Below, piece after piece: positions 42,389 to 51,414 of a DNA stretch of 64,000 nucleotides; position 1 is the stretch's first letter; each line of letters starts with the position of its first letter. The notes under the pieces are model-generated. The model ran no database searches and was not told the DNA's origin. It was given only the letters and a program-made list of their open reading frames with translations. This DNA is from Bacillota bacterium. GTDB lineage: Bacteria > Bacillota > Clostridia > Acetivibrionales > DTU013. The DNA lies in assembly GCA_023418915.1 (NCBI GenBank), contig JAEZYU010000063.1:167919-231918 (forward strand), read 5' to 3'. Both the position numbers and the translations under genes were made by a program.

Positions 42389-43516
42389 ATGGATCAATTA
42401 ATAACAATACTTATACTTGCCGGAGTAGCCACAATTATCGCTGGACTTATCTACAGGCTTTTCCCAAAACAAAAAGATTATCGCTGCCTGAGAATAACCG
42501 ACAGAATCAATAACCTTGCATCATCCAAGCTTTTAAATCCTATACTGACAACCTTTTCCGGTAACAAAACAGGCTTTTTCCACAAAACAGCTGCCAAGCT
42601 GTTGGCAAGGTCAGAAAGCAGTCTCTCAGTCCACGGGCTTTTCCTAACAAAGCTTGCCTCTCTCATCCTCGTGGCCATGCTGGTTATAGGTATCAGGTAT
42701 ACAAACGTGGAACTTACAAAGCAGGCTATTATTGCAAGACCCTCAACAGCAATCAACATCTTTACAGGGCAGGCAGCAGCAGACTATAAAAGGAATGTTG
42801 AACTGTATTTTTCAGTACTGAAAAGCATTGGCAAAGAAAACCTGCAAAAGCTTGATGATGTAAAAATTCTGGAAAGTGTACAAAGAGTTCTGCCGGAAAT
42901 TCTTAAAACAAGTGACCCGGCGACAGTAAAGGAACATGCTGAAATATTCCTTGAAACCTTCAGGAAAGTAACCAGTATACCACTCTTGGACTACTGGTCA
43001 TTACTGCTTATCATCTTCTCTTTCTGGCTTCCTGAAGCATTTCTTCTGGCCAAGAGGTTACTGCTCACAAGCATGTACCGAAAAGAGGTCATTAAACTGG
43101 AAAACATATTCGAGCTTCTCGGTAGTGTCCGGGGAATCAAGACCTTTGATATTTTAAAGGAGATGGCAAAGGCCTCAAACATCTACAGAAAACACTTAAT
43201 CCTATGCATGGAGCAGTTTAAAACTGAAAAGGAAGAAGCACTGGAGTCCTTAAAATCAAGTGTACGAAGTACAAGGTTTGCAAAGCTTGTAGATGTAATG
43301 AGGGTATTTTCCCTGACAGACAGGAAGCTTGCCCTGCAGATACTGGAGAGAAACAGGTTTGAGCAGGAAGAAGACATGCTTATAACAGCTGAGGAGGATG
43401 TGGATGCAGTAGATTTAATTGCCTTCATATCCATTGTTCCGGTGGTATGGCTTCTTATTAATCTGCTTCTTAAACCCATGCTGGATACCATATTTGAGGT
43501 TTTCAAGTACGTATAG
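42389..43516 (+). CDS. TadC-like pilus assembly membrane protein
   Basis: 375 residues. Membrane segments lie at about residues 2-20, 75-95, 195-215 and 345-365, and a cytoplasmic helical block between the last two (YRKEVIKLENIFELLGSVRG, FDILKEMAKASNIYRKHL) resembles the T2SF platform domain of TadB/TadC. The ATG at 42389 follows AAGGAGGTG by eight bases. It heads a run of pseudopilin-like genes. No TadA/CpaF or TadB gene precedes it, so the locus is incomplete; the related CpaB-TadZ-CpaF part is at 22.9-24.6 kb. Confidence 0.6.
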   Translation: MDQLITILILAGVATIIAGLIYRLFPKQKDYRCLRITDRINNLASSKLLNPILTTFSGNKTGFFHKTAAKLLARSESSLSVHGLFLTKLASLILVAMLVIGIRYTNVELTKQAIIARPSTAINIFTGQAAADYKRNVELYFSVLKSIGKENLQKLDDVKILESVQRVLPEILKTSDPATVKEHAEIFLETFRKVTSIPLLDYWSLLLIIFSFWLPEAFLLAKRLLLTSMYRKEVIKLENIFELLGSVRGIKTFDILKEMAKASNIYRKHLILCMEQFKTEKEEALESLKSSVRSTRFAKLVDVMRVFSLTDRKLALQILERNRFEQEEDMLITAEEDVDAVDLIAFISIVPVVWLLINLLLKPMLDTIFEVFKYV

Positions 43517-43586
43517 AAGTGCATGAGCAAAGGAGGTGATTTGGGCAACATTTATAAAAAATTGATAAAGGAAGGAGGAAACCAAG

Positions 43587-43754
43587 GTGAAAAATATTGT
43601 TGTTACCATCGTAGTTTTTGCCATTGCCATAGGGCTTATTGTAGGTGTAGTCGTACCTATCGCACAGCATGGAAGAACAACTGCCGTTACAGCTGACACC
43701 AGGCATGCAAATATTGATGCCAGTATAGGAGCATTGGCCCAGCCAATTAATTAA
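43587..43754 (+). CDS. Flp-pilin-like small membrane protein 1
   Basis: 55 residues from a GTG start after GGAAGGAGG. One hydrophobic segment (KNIVVTIVVFAIAIGLIVGV) close to the N-terminus is followed by a short polar tail (PIAQHGRTTAVTADTRH). Size and layout fit Flp/TadE-type pseudopilins, although a Flp processing motif (G/XXXXEY) is not visible. It is 70 percent or more identical to the next gene: a tandem duplication. Confidence 0.6.
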   Translation: MKNIVVTIVVFAIAIGLIVGVVVPIAQHGRTTAVTADTRHANIDASIGALAQPIN

Positions 43755-43802
43755 GTACACTAATTAACCCCGAAAAAAATTATTCAGGAGGAATCGTTAA
43801 CC

Positions 43803-43970
43803 ATGAAAAACATTGTTGTTACCATTATCATTTTTGCAATAGCTATAGGTCTTATCGTGGGAGTAATTGTCCCTATTGCCCAGCACGGAAGAAGTACAGC
43901 TACAAATGCCAAAACTCAGATGACAGGAATTGATACCAGTATAACAGGCCTCAGCACCCCTGTTAATTAG
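43803..43970 (+). CDS. Flp-pilin-like small membrane protein 2
   Basis: 55 residues, ATG after AGGAGG. It begins MKNIVVTIIIFAIAIGLIVG and continues VIVPIAQHGRSTATN, nearly the same as its neighbour upstream. The tail differs. Tandem copies of such pilins are typical of Tad-like loci. Confidence 0.6.
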   Translation: MKNIVVTIIIFAIAIGLIVGVIVPIAQHGRSTATNAKTQMTGIDTSITGLSTPVN

Positions 43971-43984
43971 CGGGGTGATCCGGA

Positions 43985-44134
43985 ATGAAGGACATATTGG
44001 TAAAGATCATTCTTCTGGCTATCTGCGTAGCTCTTATAGCAGGAGTTGTAATTCCACTGGCTGGCCAGGTAAAGGAGACTGGACAAAAGGCATTTGACAC
44101 TGTCAAGAATTTAAACTCCAATATTGTTCCGTAG
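43985..44134 (+). CDS. Flp-pilin-like small membrane protein 3
   Basis: 49 residues, ATG at 43985, 14 bases after the previous stop with GGGGTGATCC before it. It begins MKDILVKIILLAICVALIAG then VVIPLAGQVKETGQ. It is more diverged than the first two but has the same build, so a third copy of the family. Confidence 0.55.
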   Translation: MKDILVKIILLAICVALIAGVVIPLAGQVKETGQKAFDTVKNLNSNIVP

Positions 44135-44213
44135 CCAGACAAATAAATAGCATATGGGGAAGCAACAAGGGACAAGCTCCCCTTCCCCATTTATCTTTAA
44201 GGCAGGTGAACAC

Positions 44214-44654
44214 ATGAGTAAGATTTACCCGTTTATTATAATCATACCCCTTATAGCAATGCTCCTTTTTAAAGGAGTTTTTTTCTATGAGTATGATACC
44301 AAACAAAGATACATCAAAGACCTTGCAGACAGCACAGCAAATATAGTCAAAATCACCGGAGTTCTTACACAGGATGAATACAACCGGCTTAAAACCAACC
44401 TGAACAAGTATGCAACATTCAATGACAGTAACATCATATTAAAAAAGGGCATATACAGCAACGGTAATATATTAGCATCGGAACCATATATCCCCGGAAC
44501 TAGGCTTAACAAAGGAGATGCCTTTGCCATCTATGTACAGTCTGGCAATGTATCAAATTATTCCAGGGTTGAAAATCTGGGTGTCAGCATGGATGATGCA
44601 AAGAACCTGTATTATAAGGCAAAAGCTGTTTGCAGAGTAGAATACATAGATTAG
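44214..44654 (+). CDS. TadE-like pseudopilin / membrane-anchored protein
   Basis: 146 residues from the ATG at 44214 (GGCAGGTGA before it). One N-terminal hydrophobic segment (YPFIIIIPLIAMLLFKGVFF) is followed by a soluble domain (KDLADSTANIVKITGVLTQD). This resembles TadE-like proteins and DUF4320 proteins of clostridial elements. The function within the pilus is inferred only from its neighbours. Confidence 0.55.
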   Translation: MSKIYPFIIIIPLIAMLLFKGVFFYEYDTKQRYIKDLADSTANIVKITGVLTQDEYNRLKTNLNKYATFNDSNIILKKGIYSNGNILASEPYIPGTRLNKGDAFAIYVQSGNVSNYSRVENLGVSMDDAKNLYYKAKAVCRVEYID

Positions 44655-44667
44655 GAGGGCGGTAAGC

Positions 44668-45300
44668 ATGAAAGTCATATTAACAGGTATCTCTGTAATG
44701 CTGGTTCTAATTCTGGTCTTTGTGAACATAGCAGATTACGCTCTGTATTCAAGCAAAAGAAACCTGATTGCAAGGGGGATTGATCATTCGGTATGCGCTG
44801 CAATACAAGAGGTAGATTTAGGCTTAAGCAGAATTGGTCTATCTGAAGGATTTGATCCTGAATCAGGGAAGATTCTTGTAAATGATATCAGATTAAATGA
44901 AGAGACTGCTGAGAATGCCTTTTTCAGCACTCTGGCTGCAAATGCAAGTGTGAACAGAACTGATATTAGTGCAAATATACTCATTGCTTATGTCTGGCCC
45001 TCAACTGCAGGCATTAATTATCTTATAAAAAAACAAAATGATAGGCATGAAGGCTTTGTAGTCTCCCCCGATAGACTTGAAGAGGCCATAAACAATGCCA
45101 TAGACATACTGTGGGATAGAAGTAATCCGCAATCTGACAGCCATTTAATATACGTAAATGGCAATCCCTCAACCAATGAGTTCAAAAGAACACCCTATTT
45201 TCTGGTCTTTATAAAAGACTATCAAATTGATGGACTATTCAGGAAGCGAACAGCTACCTTTGTTGGGTTTGCAGGTGCAAAGCTTGAGCGGAGACAGTAG
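44668..45300 (+). CDS. TadE/TadG-like membrane-anchored protein
   Basis: 210 residues, ribosome site AGGAGGGCGG. One hydrophobic N-terminal segment (ILTGISVMLVLILVFVNIAD) and then an extracellular domain with no recognised motif (LGLSRIGLSEGFDPESGK, FLVFIKDYQIDGLFRK). It starts 13 bases after the previous gene, in the same operon as the pilin-like genes. Confidence 0.55.
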   Translation: MKVILTGISVMLVLILVFVNIADYALYSSKRNLIARGIDHSVCAAIQEVDLGLSRIGLSEGFDPESGKILVNDIRLNEETAENAFFSTLAANASVNRTDISANILIAYVWPSTAGINYLIKKQNDRHEGFVVSPDRLEEAINNAIDILWDRSNPQSDSHLIYVNGNPSTNEFKRTPYFLVFIKDYQIDGLFRKRTATFVGFAGAKLERRQ

Positions 45301-45400
45301 CTGTTTTATAAACCCCTAAAATGCTTTTTTGTACAATACGATAACATTAATATATATGTTATACTTTTTTACATAAATATCAAATTCATCAAGGAAGGAG

Positions 45401-46375
45401 ATGAAATTCGATGTACAGAAAGACTTGTTTCCCATCAGCTATACCCTGTCTGACGGCACCTATATTTTAAAAGCATCTGCTGTGGGTGATTACGGACAAA
45501 ATGCATATAAGGACTTTGCTGTTAAAGTCAGTACACCAATCAACCTGAAGGGATATATCAATAATGCTGCTTCAAATGCTGAAATACAGGCTGATGAAAT
45601 GAATAGCTTTACGTTTACTACATCAAAATATGTATCAAGTGTAAGACTGGCCTTTAAAGGTCAGAATTATACTAGCAGTTCAGGTGCCATTAAGCTGATA
45701 AGTAGTGATGGCAGTTCAAAGACTTGGGAAATCAAACTGAATGTAAATTCCAATACTGTTACAGATAATGAGACAGGATACGCAGCATTTACTGCATGGA
45801 CTCCTTCAGGAAAGAGTATGACAGTCAATGTTAATTATAAGATTTTGACTATACAGGCTTATGACTTCACAATAACCTCCATTCAGGATGTAAAGTGGAG
45901 GGGATACTACTTTGACCTGGCAAATCCCATCAACGGTGATGGAGAGAAATATGGTTATCCAAAAAGGCTGAATACTGATATTAAGACAACCCAGATGCCC
46001 GTAAATTCTCTTAGTCTTATACCTTATGCTCAGAACAGTGTTAGTGCCGGATATAGAATAAAGGGCTATATAAGGATAAAAGGAAATCCGAATTCTGCTC
46101 ATTTTGTTGCAAGGTACACCAGTAATTCAGTGCAAAAGACTTCTGATGTTGCATTATCTTATGTGGGCGGTGACAAATATACATTTGACTGGATTATTCC
46201 GCAGGATACAGACACAAACAGCTATGTGGGGTTTGATGTGGTTATAAGGAATGGTACTGTAACATATGGAAATGAAAAATGGGTTGATACCTGGGCACAA
46301 GGCAACAGCTCACGCTGGATGCTTATGGTGAAAGGCACTGCTTTGGATGACATTATTTATAATCAAAGCAACTGA
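45401..46375 (+). CDS. C-terminal fragment of a large secreted Ig-like repeat protein
   Basis: 324 residues with no signal peptide. Strand-rich repeats (ISYTLSDGTYILKASAVGDY, FKGQNYTSSSGAIKLISSDG, VNVNYKILTIQAYDFTITSI) look like Ig-like domains of surface proteins. GGAG directly touches the possible ATG, a poor spacing, and the N-terminus begins in mid-domain, so the 5' part was probably lost. The upstream 100 bases hold only an ATAACAT/ATGTTAT dyad (45343-45362). It could be an adhesin tip related to the pilus cluster; that is inference. Confidence 0.5.
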   Translation: MKFDVQKDLFPISYTLSDGTYILKASAVGDYGQNAYKDFAVKVSTPINLKGYINNAASNAEIQADEMNSFTFTTSKYVSSVRLAFKGQNYTSSSGAIKLISSDGSSKTWEIKLNVNSNTVTDNETGYAAFTAWTPSGKSMTVNVNYKILTIQAYDFTITSIQDVKWRGYYFDLANPINGDGEKYGYPKRLNTDIKTTQMPVNSLSLIPYAQNSVSAGYRIKGYIRIKGNPNSAHFVARYTSNSVQKTSDVALSYVGGDKYTFDWIIPQDTDTNSYVGFDVVIRNGTVTYGNEKWVDTWAQGNSSRWMLMVKGTALDDIIYNQSN

Positions 46376-46589
46376 TGTTGGATATGTTCTGAAAGGCGGT
46401 AGGAGATTTGAGCCTGCCGCCTTAAGGTTCACTACTACAATTGCACAAGTCAGAAGTCGGCGTAACAGTATGTTTTATCGATGTACTTTTCACAAAACTT
46501 AGAGTTTGACCACATGGTAAATAATTGATATTATAATTTTGAAAAGTATTATATTATGAATCAAAAATTTATTTTGGAGTAATGATTAT

Positions 46590-47261
46590 ATGAATGACTT
46601 AATTATTCAGGCCATAGCTTTGTTAAACAATAATGGATTTGAATTTGCCATCTGTGGTGGCTTTGCAATTGATTTGTTTTTAAATGAAGAAACAAGAACA
46701 CATGGGGATATAGACATTCTTGCATATTGGAATGAACGAGATATTATAATAGAGTTTATGCAATCCAAAGGATGGCAGGTATATGAGTTGTGTGGCGGTG
46801 GAAAAGCACATCACATAACAAATGTTAAACAGCAGTTTTGCTACAAACGAAATATATTTTGTATAAAATCAGGATGTTCATTGGTAGAGTTAAAATTTGC
46901 TGATGAAAAAGATATGTACTGGGTTGACTTCTCTCACATTGGTCAGAAAAAATTAGACTTTATCGAGTTTTTGTTTAATGATAAAGAGGATGGATACTTC
47001 TTATATGCAAGAAATAAAAATATAACACGGGAGCTTTCAGAGGCAATATTGTTTAAAGATGGTGTTAAATATCTTGCTCCAGAAATTGTCCTCTTATATA
47101 AGTCTACTGATATAAAAAGGGAAGGGTATCAGGCGGATTTTAATTACGCAATTACCAAAATGAGTATGCCCCAAAAACTGTGGTTATTAGATGCATTAAA
47201 TATAATGTTTCCAGATGGACATGAATGGTTGTGTTTATTGAAGCAGATGAACATTGCATAA
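46590..47261 (+). CDS. nucleotidyltransferase of ANT/LinB type
   Basis: 223 residues. ICGGFAIDLFLNEETRTHGD and IDILAYW give the GG...DID nucleotidyltransferase site (G-G-x-A-x-D...R-x-H-x-D-I-D). The layout resembles aminoglycoside 2''-O- and lincosamide adenylyltransferases, which inactivate drugs by adenylation. A cargo role in resistance is plausible but not shown by the sequence. An A/T-rich upstream region has no clear promoter. Confidence 0.72.
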   Translation: MNDLIIQAIALLNNNGFEFAICGGFAIDLFLNEETRTHGDIDILAYWNERDIIIEFMQSKGWQVYELCGGGKAHHITNVKQQFCYKRNIFCIKSGCSLVELKFADEKDMYWVDFSHIGQKKLDFIEFLFNDKEDGYFLYARNKNITRELSEAILFKDGVKYLAPEIVLLYKSTDIKREGYQADFNYAITKMSMPQKLWLLDALNIMFPDGHEWLCLLKQMNIA

Positions 47262-47326
47262 TTCACTATAACTACTATAACTAATAAATTGCGAACTATA
47301 TACGCATATTAGGCGGGGGTAAAAAG

Positions 47327-47791
47327 ATGAACAGACCAATACGAAATTCTGCCAAAGCATTAATTATAAAAGAAGGCAAAATGCTTGCAATAAAGTTAGA
47401 TGATAATGGAGATGTGTTTTATATCATGCCTGGTGGCGGACAGGAGGCAGATGAACAGCTATCTGATGCAGTTCGCCGTGAAGTTGCTGAGGAATTAGGA
47501 ATTGAAATTATTCCTAAAGAATTGGTTTTCGTTATTGAAGGAGTACACGGTGAGCGTTTTCATCGTGTAGATTTGGTCTTCTTATGTGAGTATGTCGGCG
47601 AAATTCCCGACGCAGTTCTCCATGGTGATACTAATCAGACAGGCTATGATTGGCTTGATATTAAAACTCTTATATCGCAACCATTGTATCCTTCGAAACT
47701 TCGCAGACAAATAATGAATCTTTATCAAGGCGAAAAATATAAAATCTATTTGGGTAACGAGGAAGCGGGTGATCCTGAATGCTTGGAATAG
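47327..47791 (+). CDS. NUDIX hydrolase
   Basis: 154 residues. A complete NUDIX box lies at about residues 37-59 (GGGQEADEQLSDAVRREVAE, then ELG). NUDIX enzymes cleave nucleoside diphosphate derivatives. Its end overlaps the next gene start by 13 bases, so the two are translated together. Confidence 0.88.
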   Translation: MNRPIRNSAKALIIKEGKMLAIKLDDNGDVFYIMPGGGQEADEQLSDAVRREVAEELGIEIIPKELVFVIEGVHGERFHRVDLVFLCEYVGEIPDAVLHGDTNQTGYDWLDIKTLISQPLYPSKLRRQIMNLYQGEKYKIYLGNEEAGDPECLE

Positions 47792-48444
47792 AAGATTACA
47801 TGAAAACCCTTGTCTGTGGCTTGAAAGAAGCATACTGTAACCGTTTGATTTATGTTGGGTTACAGGGAAGCTATCGTAGAGGAGAAGCTGATGATAACAG
47901 TGATATTGATATAATGGTTGTGCTTGACAATCTTCAAATTGAGGATATGGATATATACAAGCAAATAATATCCGAATTGGAATACACAGAAAAGTCCTGC
48001 GGTTTTATCTGTGGTAAGGATGAACTTGCAAATTGGAATGAATGTGAAATATGTCAGCTTGTTCATGAAACAGAAGATTATTATGGTGAATTAAAAACGC
48101 TTGTTTCAGCCTACTCTAATGAGGATGTTAGAAAACATATAAAGATATGTGTGGGAAATCTATATCACGAGATATGCCACCGTTATATACATTCGACAAG
48201 TGAACACAATAAAAACAAGCTTAGAAACTCATATAAATCTGTATTTTATATACTGCAAAATCTTTATTATTTGAAAAAGGGAAAATATATTAAAACAATA
48301 AAAGAGTTATTGTCTTGTTTAGACGGAATGGATTATGAAGTTTTGAAAACTGCTCTTGTACTTAAAACACAATCGGAATATGATTTTGAAAAAGCCTATG
48401 GTCTGTTGTTTAGTTGGTGCAAGGATATTCTGCAAACAGTATAA
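47779..48444 (+). CDS. nucleotidyltransferase domain protein
   Basis: 221 residues. GLQGSYRRGEADDNSDIDIM is the GS...DxD signature of the polymerase-beta superfamily (YGSxxRGxxxxxSDIDI). The C-terminal helical half resembles HEPN-like or aminoglycoside-adenylyltransferase tails. It overlaps the NUDIX gene. The substrate is unknown; it could modify a drug, RNA or protein. Confidence 0.75.
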   Translation: MLGIEDYMKTLVCGLKEAYCNRLIYVGLQGSYRRGEADDNSDIDIMVVLDNLQIEDMDIYKQIISELEYTEKSCGFICGKDELANWNECEICQLVHETEDYYGELKTLVSAYSNEDVRKHIKICVGNLYHEICHRYIHSTSEHNKNKLRNSYKSVFYILQNLYYLKKGKYIKTIKELLSCLDGMDYEVLKTALVLKTQSEYDFEKAYGLLFSWCKDILQTV

Positions 48445-48531
48445 AGATTATGAAAATAATATAAAGTTTATTTACTTGGCGTAAAAAATATGGAGCAATA
48501 ATCTATTAGATTTTAAAAGGGGATTAAAGAT

Positions 48532-49092
48532 TTGAAAGTAATAATTGGCGCTGGACAAACAAAATATGAGGGTTGGATATCAACGCAAGAAAGTGATTTG
48601 AATCTACTTTCTATTTCGGACTGGAATAAACTGTTTTCAATTGAAAGTATTGATGTTTTACTTGCAGAACATGTGTGGGAGCATATGACACAAGAAGAAG
48701 GAATATTGGCAGCAAAAAACTGTTATAAATACTTAAAGCCTGGCGGCTATATTCGTTGTGCAGTTCCTGATAAAAACTTTAAGAATGAATGGTACCAAAA
48801 CATGGTCAAGGTTGGTGGTCCAGGACCTGCTGATCATCCAGCTGCAACTCATAAAATTCTGTACGATTTTGAAACATTAAAAAGTGTTTTTGAATGTGCG
48901 GGTTTTGAAGTATCCCTGCTTGAATACTGTGATTACAATGGAGATTTTCACTTCACATACTGGAATGAAAATGATGGTATGATAGGAAGATCTTTTAGGT
49001 ATGATACAAGGAATTCTATAGAAAAACTTAGGATGGTATCGGTCATTGTTGATGCAAAAAAACCACTTATTATTAAGCATCAATCGTTGTAA
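48532..49092 (+). CDS. class I SAM-dependent methyltransferase
   Basis: 186 residues. The start is a TTG after AAAAGGGG. The pattern VLLAEHVWEHMTQEEGILAA and YLKPGGYIRCAVPDKNF fits the small predicted methyltransferases with EHVxEH, in which the SAM-binding N-terminal strand is short (VIIGAGQ). The reaction is unknown. It ends the cargo run before the parA hairpins. Confidence 0.72.
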   Translation: MKVIIGAGQTKYEGWISTQESDLNLLSISDWNKLFSIESIDVLLAEHVWEHMTQEEGILAAKNCYKYLKPGGYIRCAVPDKNFKNEWYQNMVKVGGPGPADHPAATHKILYDFETLKSVFECAGFEVSLLEYCDYNGDFHFTYWNENDGMIGRSFRYDTRNSIEKLRMVSVIVDAKKPLIIKHQSL

Positions 49093-49170
49093 TATAAACT
49101 AATTTTCCAGACACAGTAATAAAGCTTCAGAAATTATTTTTACAGATAACTAAATAAAAATGAATGAACA

Positions 49171-49204
49171 AGAGGACATGGCTTTTCAGCTTATGTCCTC
49201 TTTT
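49171..49204 (+). terminator. Rho-independent terminator before parA, element 2
   Basis: AGAGGACAT and ATGTCCTCT are perfect arms around GGCTTTTCAGCTT, followed by TTTT. A related but weaker stem occurs before parA of element 1. Confidence 0.75.
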
Positions 49205-49218
49205 CATATACATTATAG

Positions 49219-49250
49219 AAGCCGTTTGCTCTAATAGAAGCAAGCGGCTT
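49219..49250 (+). promoter_or_regulatory. attenuator-like hairpin before parA, element 2
   Basis: AAGCCGTTTGCT and AGCAAGCGGCTT form 12 pairs (one G-U), ten bases before the AGGAGG of parA. The same stem precedes parA of element 1. Its position next to the ribosome site suggests control of parA expression. Confidence 0.5.
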
Positions 49251-49274
49251 TCTGCATGAGAGGAGGAAAACAGG

Positions 49275-49316
49275 ATGGCAAAAGTAATTGCTATCGCAAA
49301 CCAGAAAGGCGGAACT
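49275..49316 (+). pseudogene. parA: parA 5' fragment, cut by the RIT element
   Basis: ATG after AGGAGG, reading MAKVIAIANQKGGT, the exact start of a ParA up to the Walker A motif, then broken by the terminal repeat of the inserted element. The rest of the gene continues at 52777. Confidence 0.8.
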
Positions 49317-49410
49317 GGTAATGGAAAGTAAAACATTATGCTAAGTCCCCTCCTTAAAATGTGGTAGTTAAGCCAAAAATCAAGGAAAGGACTTTGCATA
49401 ATACAGCAAA

Positions 49411-50433
49411 TCATTTCCCCAGATTTTTCAGCCAGTCCAGTAAATCGTCGTCTTTTTGCCATGAAGTGGTATCGGAAACGGGCGTTGGACTGGGGTACGC
49501 CTGTTCCAGAGCTTTGCGTTTGAAATGTTCGTCTGCCCGGGCATAGACTTCAGTGGTGCTAATGTCGGCATGACCAAGCAAATCGCGGATATACACCAGA
49601 TTCACGCCGGATTGCAACAGGTGCATGGCTTTACTATGCCGGATGCGGTGGGGCGAAATTGAATCGGGCAGCGAACCCTCACCGGAGATTTGTGCCTGTG
49701 ACAGATATTTGTCAAGAATAAAGGTAACTCCGGCACGGGTCAGCTTTTTACCCTCACGGTTACAAAATAGTGGGTATCCACCGTGAGCTGTATGGCTTTT
49801 GTCATGCTCGCTCAGATACTGCCGTAATAGCTTTTCAGTCGGAGCCATAATCGGTACCAGCCGCGATTTGTTCCCTTTGCCGGTCAAACGGATGACTGTT
49901 GGGCTGGATAAGCGAATATCCTCCATTTTTAAATCCACCAACTCCTGTACCCGTGCACCAGTGTCATAGAGCAAGCTGAGCATGGTTAGATCCCTTCTGC
50001 CTGAAACTGTAGAAGCGTCCGGCTGCAACAAAAGCGCCTTAATACCGTCCAGCGTAAGATAGGACATCACTTTTTTATGTGTTTTCTTGTACGGAACCGC
50101 GAGTACTTCCTGACACCGGCTGATGAGTTGTGGCTCTTCAAACTGCAAATACCTGTAAAACGCATGAATTGCCGCCAATCGGTTATTCCGTGTCGCTGCA
50201 CTGCATTCACGGTCATTTTCCAACCAAAGTAAAAACTGCTCAATTAAATTGTGATCAATGTGCTGTAGTGTCAGCTTTTGAGGCGGCAGATGCTGCTCAT
50301 TGCTGCAGTATCTCAAAAGCAAGGAGAAAGTATCCCGGTAAGAGCGTATTGTATTGATACTGCTTCCGGACTGGCCGGGCAGATAAATTCCTAAATAACG
50401 GCTTAGGTGTACCGCAAAATCTGTCTGTTTCAT
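49411..50433 (-). CDS. RIT tyrosine recombinase C
   Basis: 340 residues. There is an N-terminal core-binding domain with the phage-integrase SAM-like fold, and a catalytic domain with LLYDTGARVQELVDL (first Arg), HRIRHSKAMHLL (His-x-x-Arg), RDLLGHADISTTEVYARAD (GH and tyrosine). All catalytic residues are present. The start overlaps the previous gene as ATGA. It is the third gene of the trio. Confidence 0.85.
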   Translation of the reverse strand: MKQTDFAVHLSRYLGIYLPGQSGSSINTIRSYRDTFSLLLRYCSNEQHLPPQKLTLQHIDHNLIEQFLLWLENDRECSAATRNNRLAAIHAFYRYLQFEEPQLISRCQEVLAVPYKKTHKKVMSYLTLDGIKALLLQPDASTVSGRRDLTMLSLLYDTGARVQELVDLKMEDIRLSSPTVIRLTGKGNKSRLVPIMAPTEKLLRQYLSEHDKSHTAHGGYPLFCNREGKKLTRAGVTFILDKYLSQAQISGEGSLPDSISPHRIRHSKAMHLLQSGVNLVYIRDLLGHADISTTEVYARADEHFKRKALEQAYPSPTPVSDTTSWQKDDDLLDWLKNLGK

Positions 50434-51410
50434 TGGCTGTCACCGCTAGGAATCGCATAGGCACAGGTTCCTTCCACCTGCCTTATTACATCGGGATAAA
50501 CTTCTGCCGTCAATCGAAGGTACCTGGAGGTGGCGCTGAAAGATTTGTGTCCCATGAAAACTGAGAGTACAGGTAGCATAGCCGTCAAATCCTCTCCGCT
50601 TTCCACCCACTTTTGCAGGGCATGTACGGCAAATGTATGGCGAAGGTCATGCAGCCTTGGCCCATGGCCCTTCCCGCCGTACGGTATTCCTGCATCCCAA
50701 AGGATACGACGAAACCTCCCATACACAGTATTCGGACTGAGCATTGTCCGGTCTGGTGCCATAAAAAAGAAATCATCATCCATTGCCCAAGGTATGATAG
50801 TTTCGCGGTATTTCATGCAACGATCAAGGAGTGACTTTGAAACCGGGATCAACCTGTCTTTTCCGAATTTGGCTTCTCTGATTGTTAAAATCCCGTTTTT
50901 CAAATCCACATCCCCCAGGCGCAGACCCACAGCTTCCGAAACACGCAGTCCGCAGCTATAAAGCAGTCGAATCAGAACAGGCAGGGCTTCATGCATATTT
51001 CGGGACTGTGGTATTGGACGCACGGAATCCGAGGCTGAAAACAACCTTTTGATTTCCTCATGTGTAAAAATATATGGGGTAAAAGTGCCGCTGTCCCAGC
51101 GCTTGTGAGGGGGAATTGTGCATACCTCATATCCCATTTGCCCGAGATAATGCCCAAATTGACTTATGCATGTAATCCGGTGCATCCGGCTTTTTTTGGC
51201 TTCGCCTTCGCGGGATGCCGTCCAGTCAGAAACAAGCTCACGGGTTAACATGACTTTCGAAATCGGATAATTTTCGGAAAATTTGCAAAAACGCTGTAAA
51301 ACCTTTTCTTCACTTTTGTATTTGTATCCCTGCGCTCGTTTGAATTCCAGAAAATCATAAGCAAGCGGTGCGAAAATTCCTATCATGGTCAAAGGCGTAA
51401 CTGTCACCAT
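50430..51410 (-). CDS. RIT tyrosine recombinase B
   Basis: 326 residues from the ATG at 51410 (GGAGGTG just before, partly inside the end of gene A). It has LLYSCGLRVSEAVGLRLGD, LHDLRHTFAVHAL and FMGHKSFSATSRYLRLT, a complete catalytic set. The N-terminal domain includes DFLEFKRAQGYKYKSEEKV. Second gene of the trio. The frame is open 27 codons further into gene A but the ribosome site marks this start. Confidence 0.85.
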   Translation of the reverse strand: MVTVTPLTMIGIFAPLAYDFLEFKRAQGYKYKSEEKVLQRFCKFSENYPISKVMLTRELVSDWTASREGEAKKSRMHRITCISQFGHYLGQMGYEVCTIPPHKRWDSGTFTPYIFTHEEIKRLFSASDSVRPIPQSRNMHEALPVLIRLLYSCGLRVSEAVGLRLGDVDLKNGILTIREAKFGKDRLIPVSKSLLDRCMKYRETIIPWAMDDDFFFMAPDRTMLSPNTVYGRFRRILWDAGIPYGGKGHGPRLHDLRHTFAVHALQKWVESGEDLTAMLPVLSVFMGHKSFSATSRYLRLTAEVYPDVIRQVEGTCAYAIPSGDSQ

Positions 51411-51414
51411 CCGA

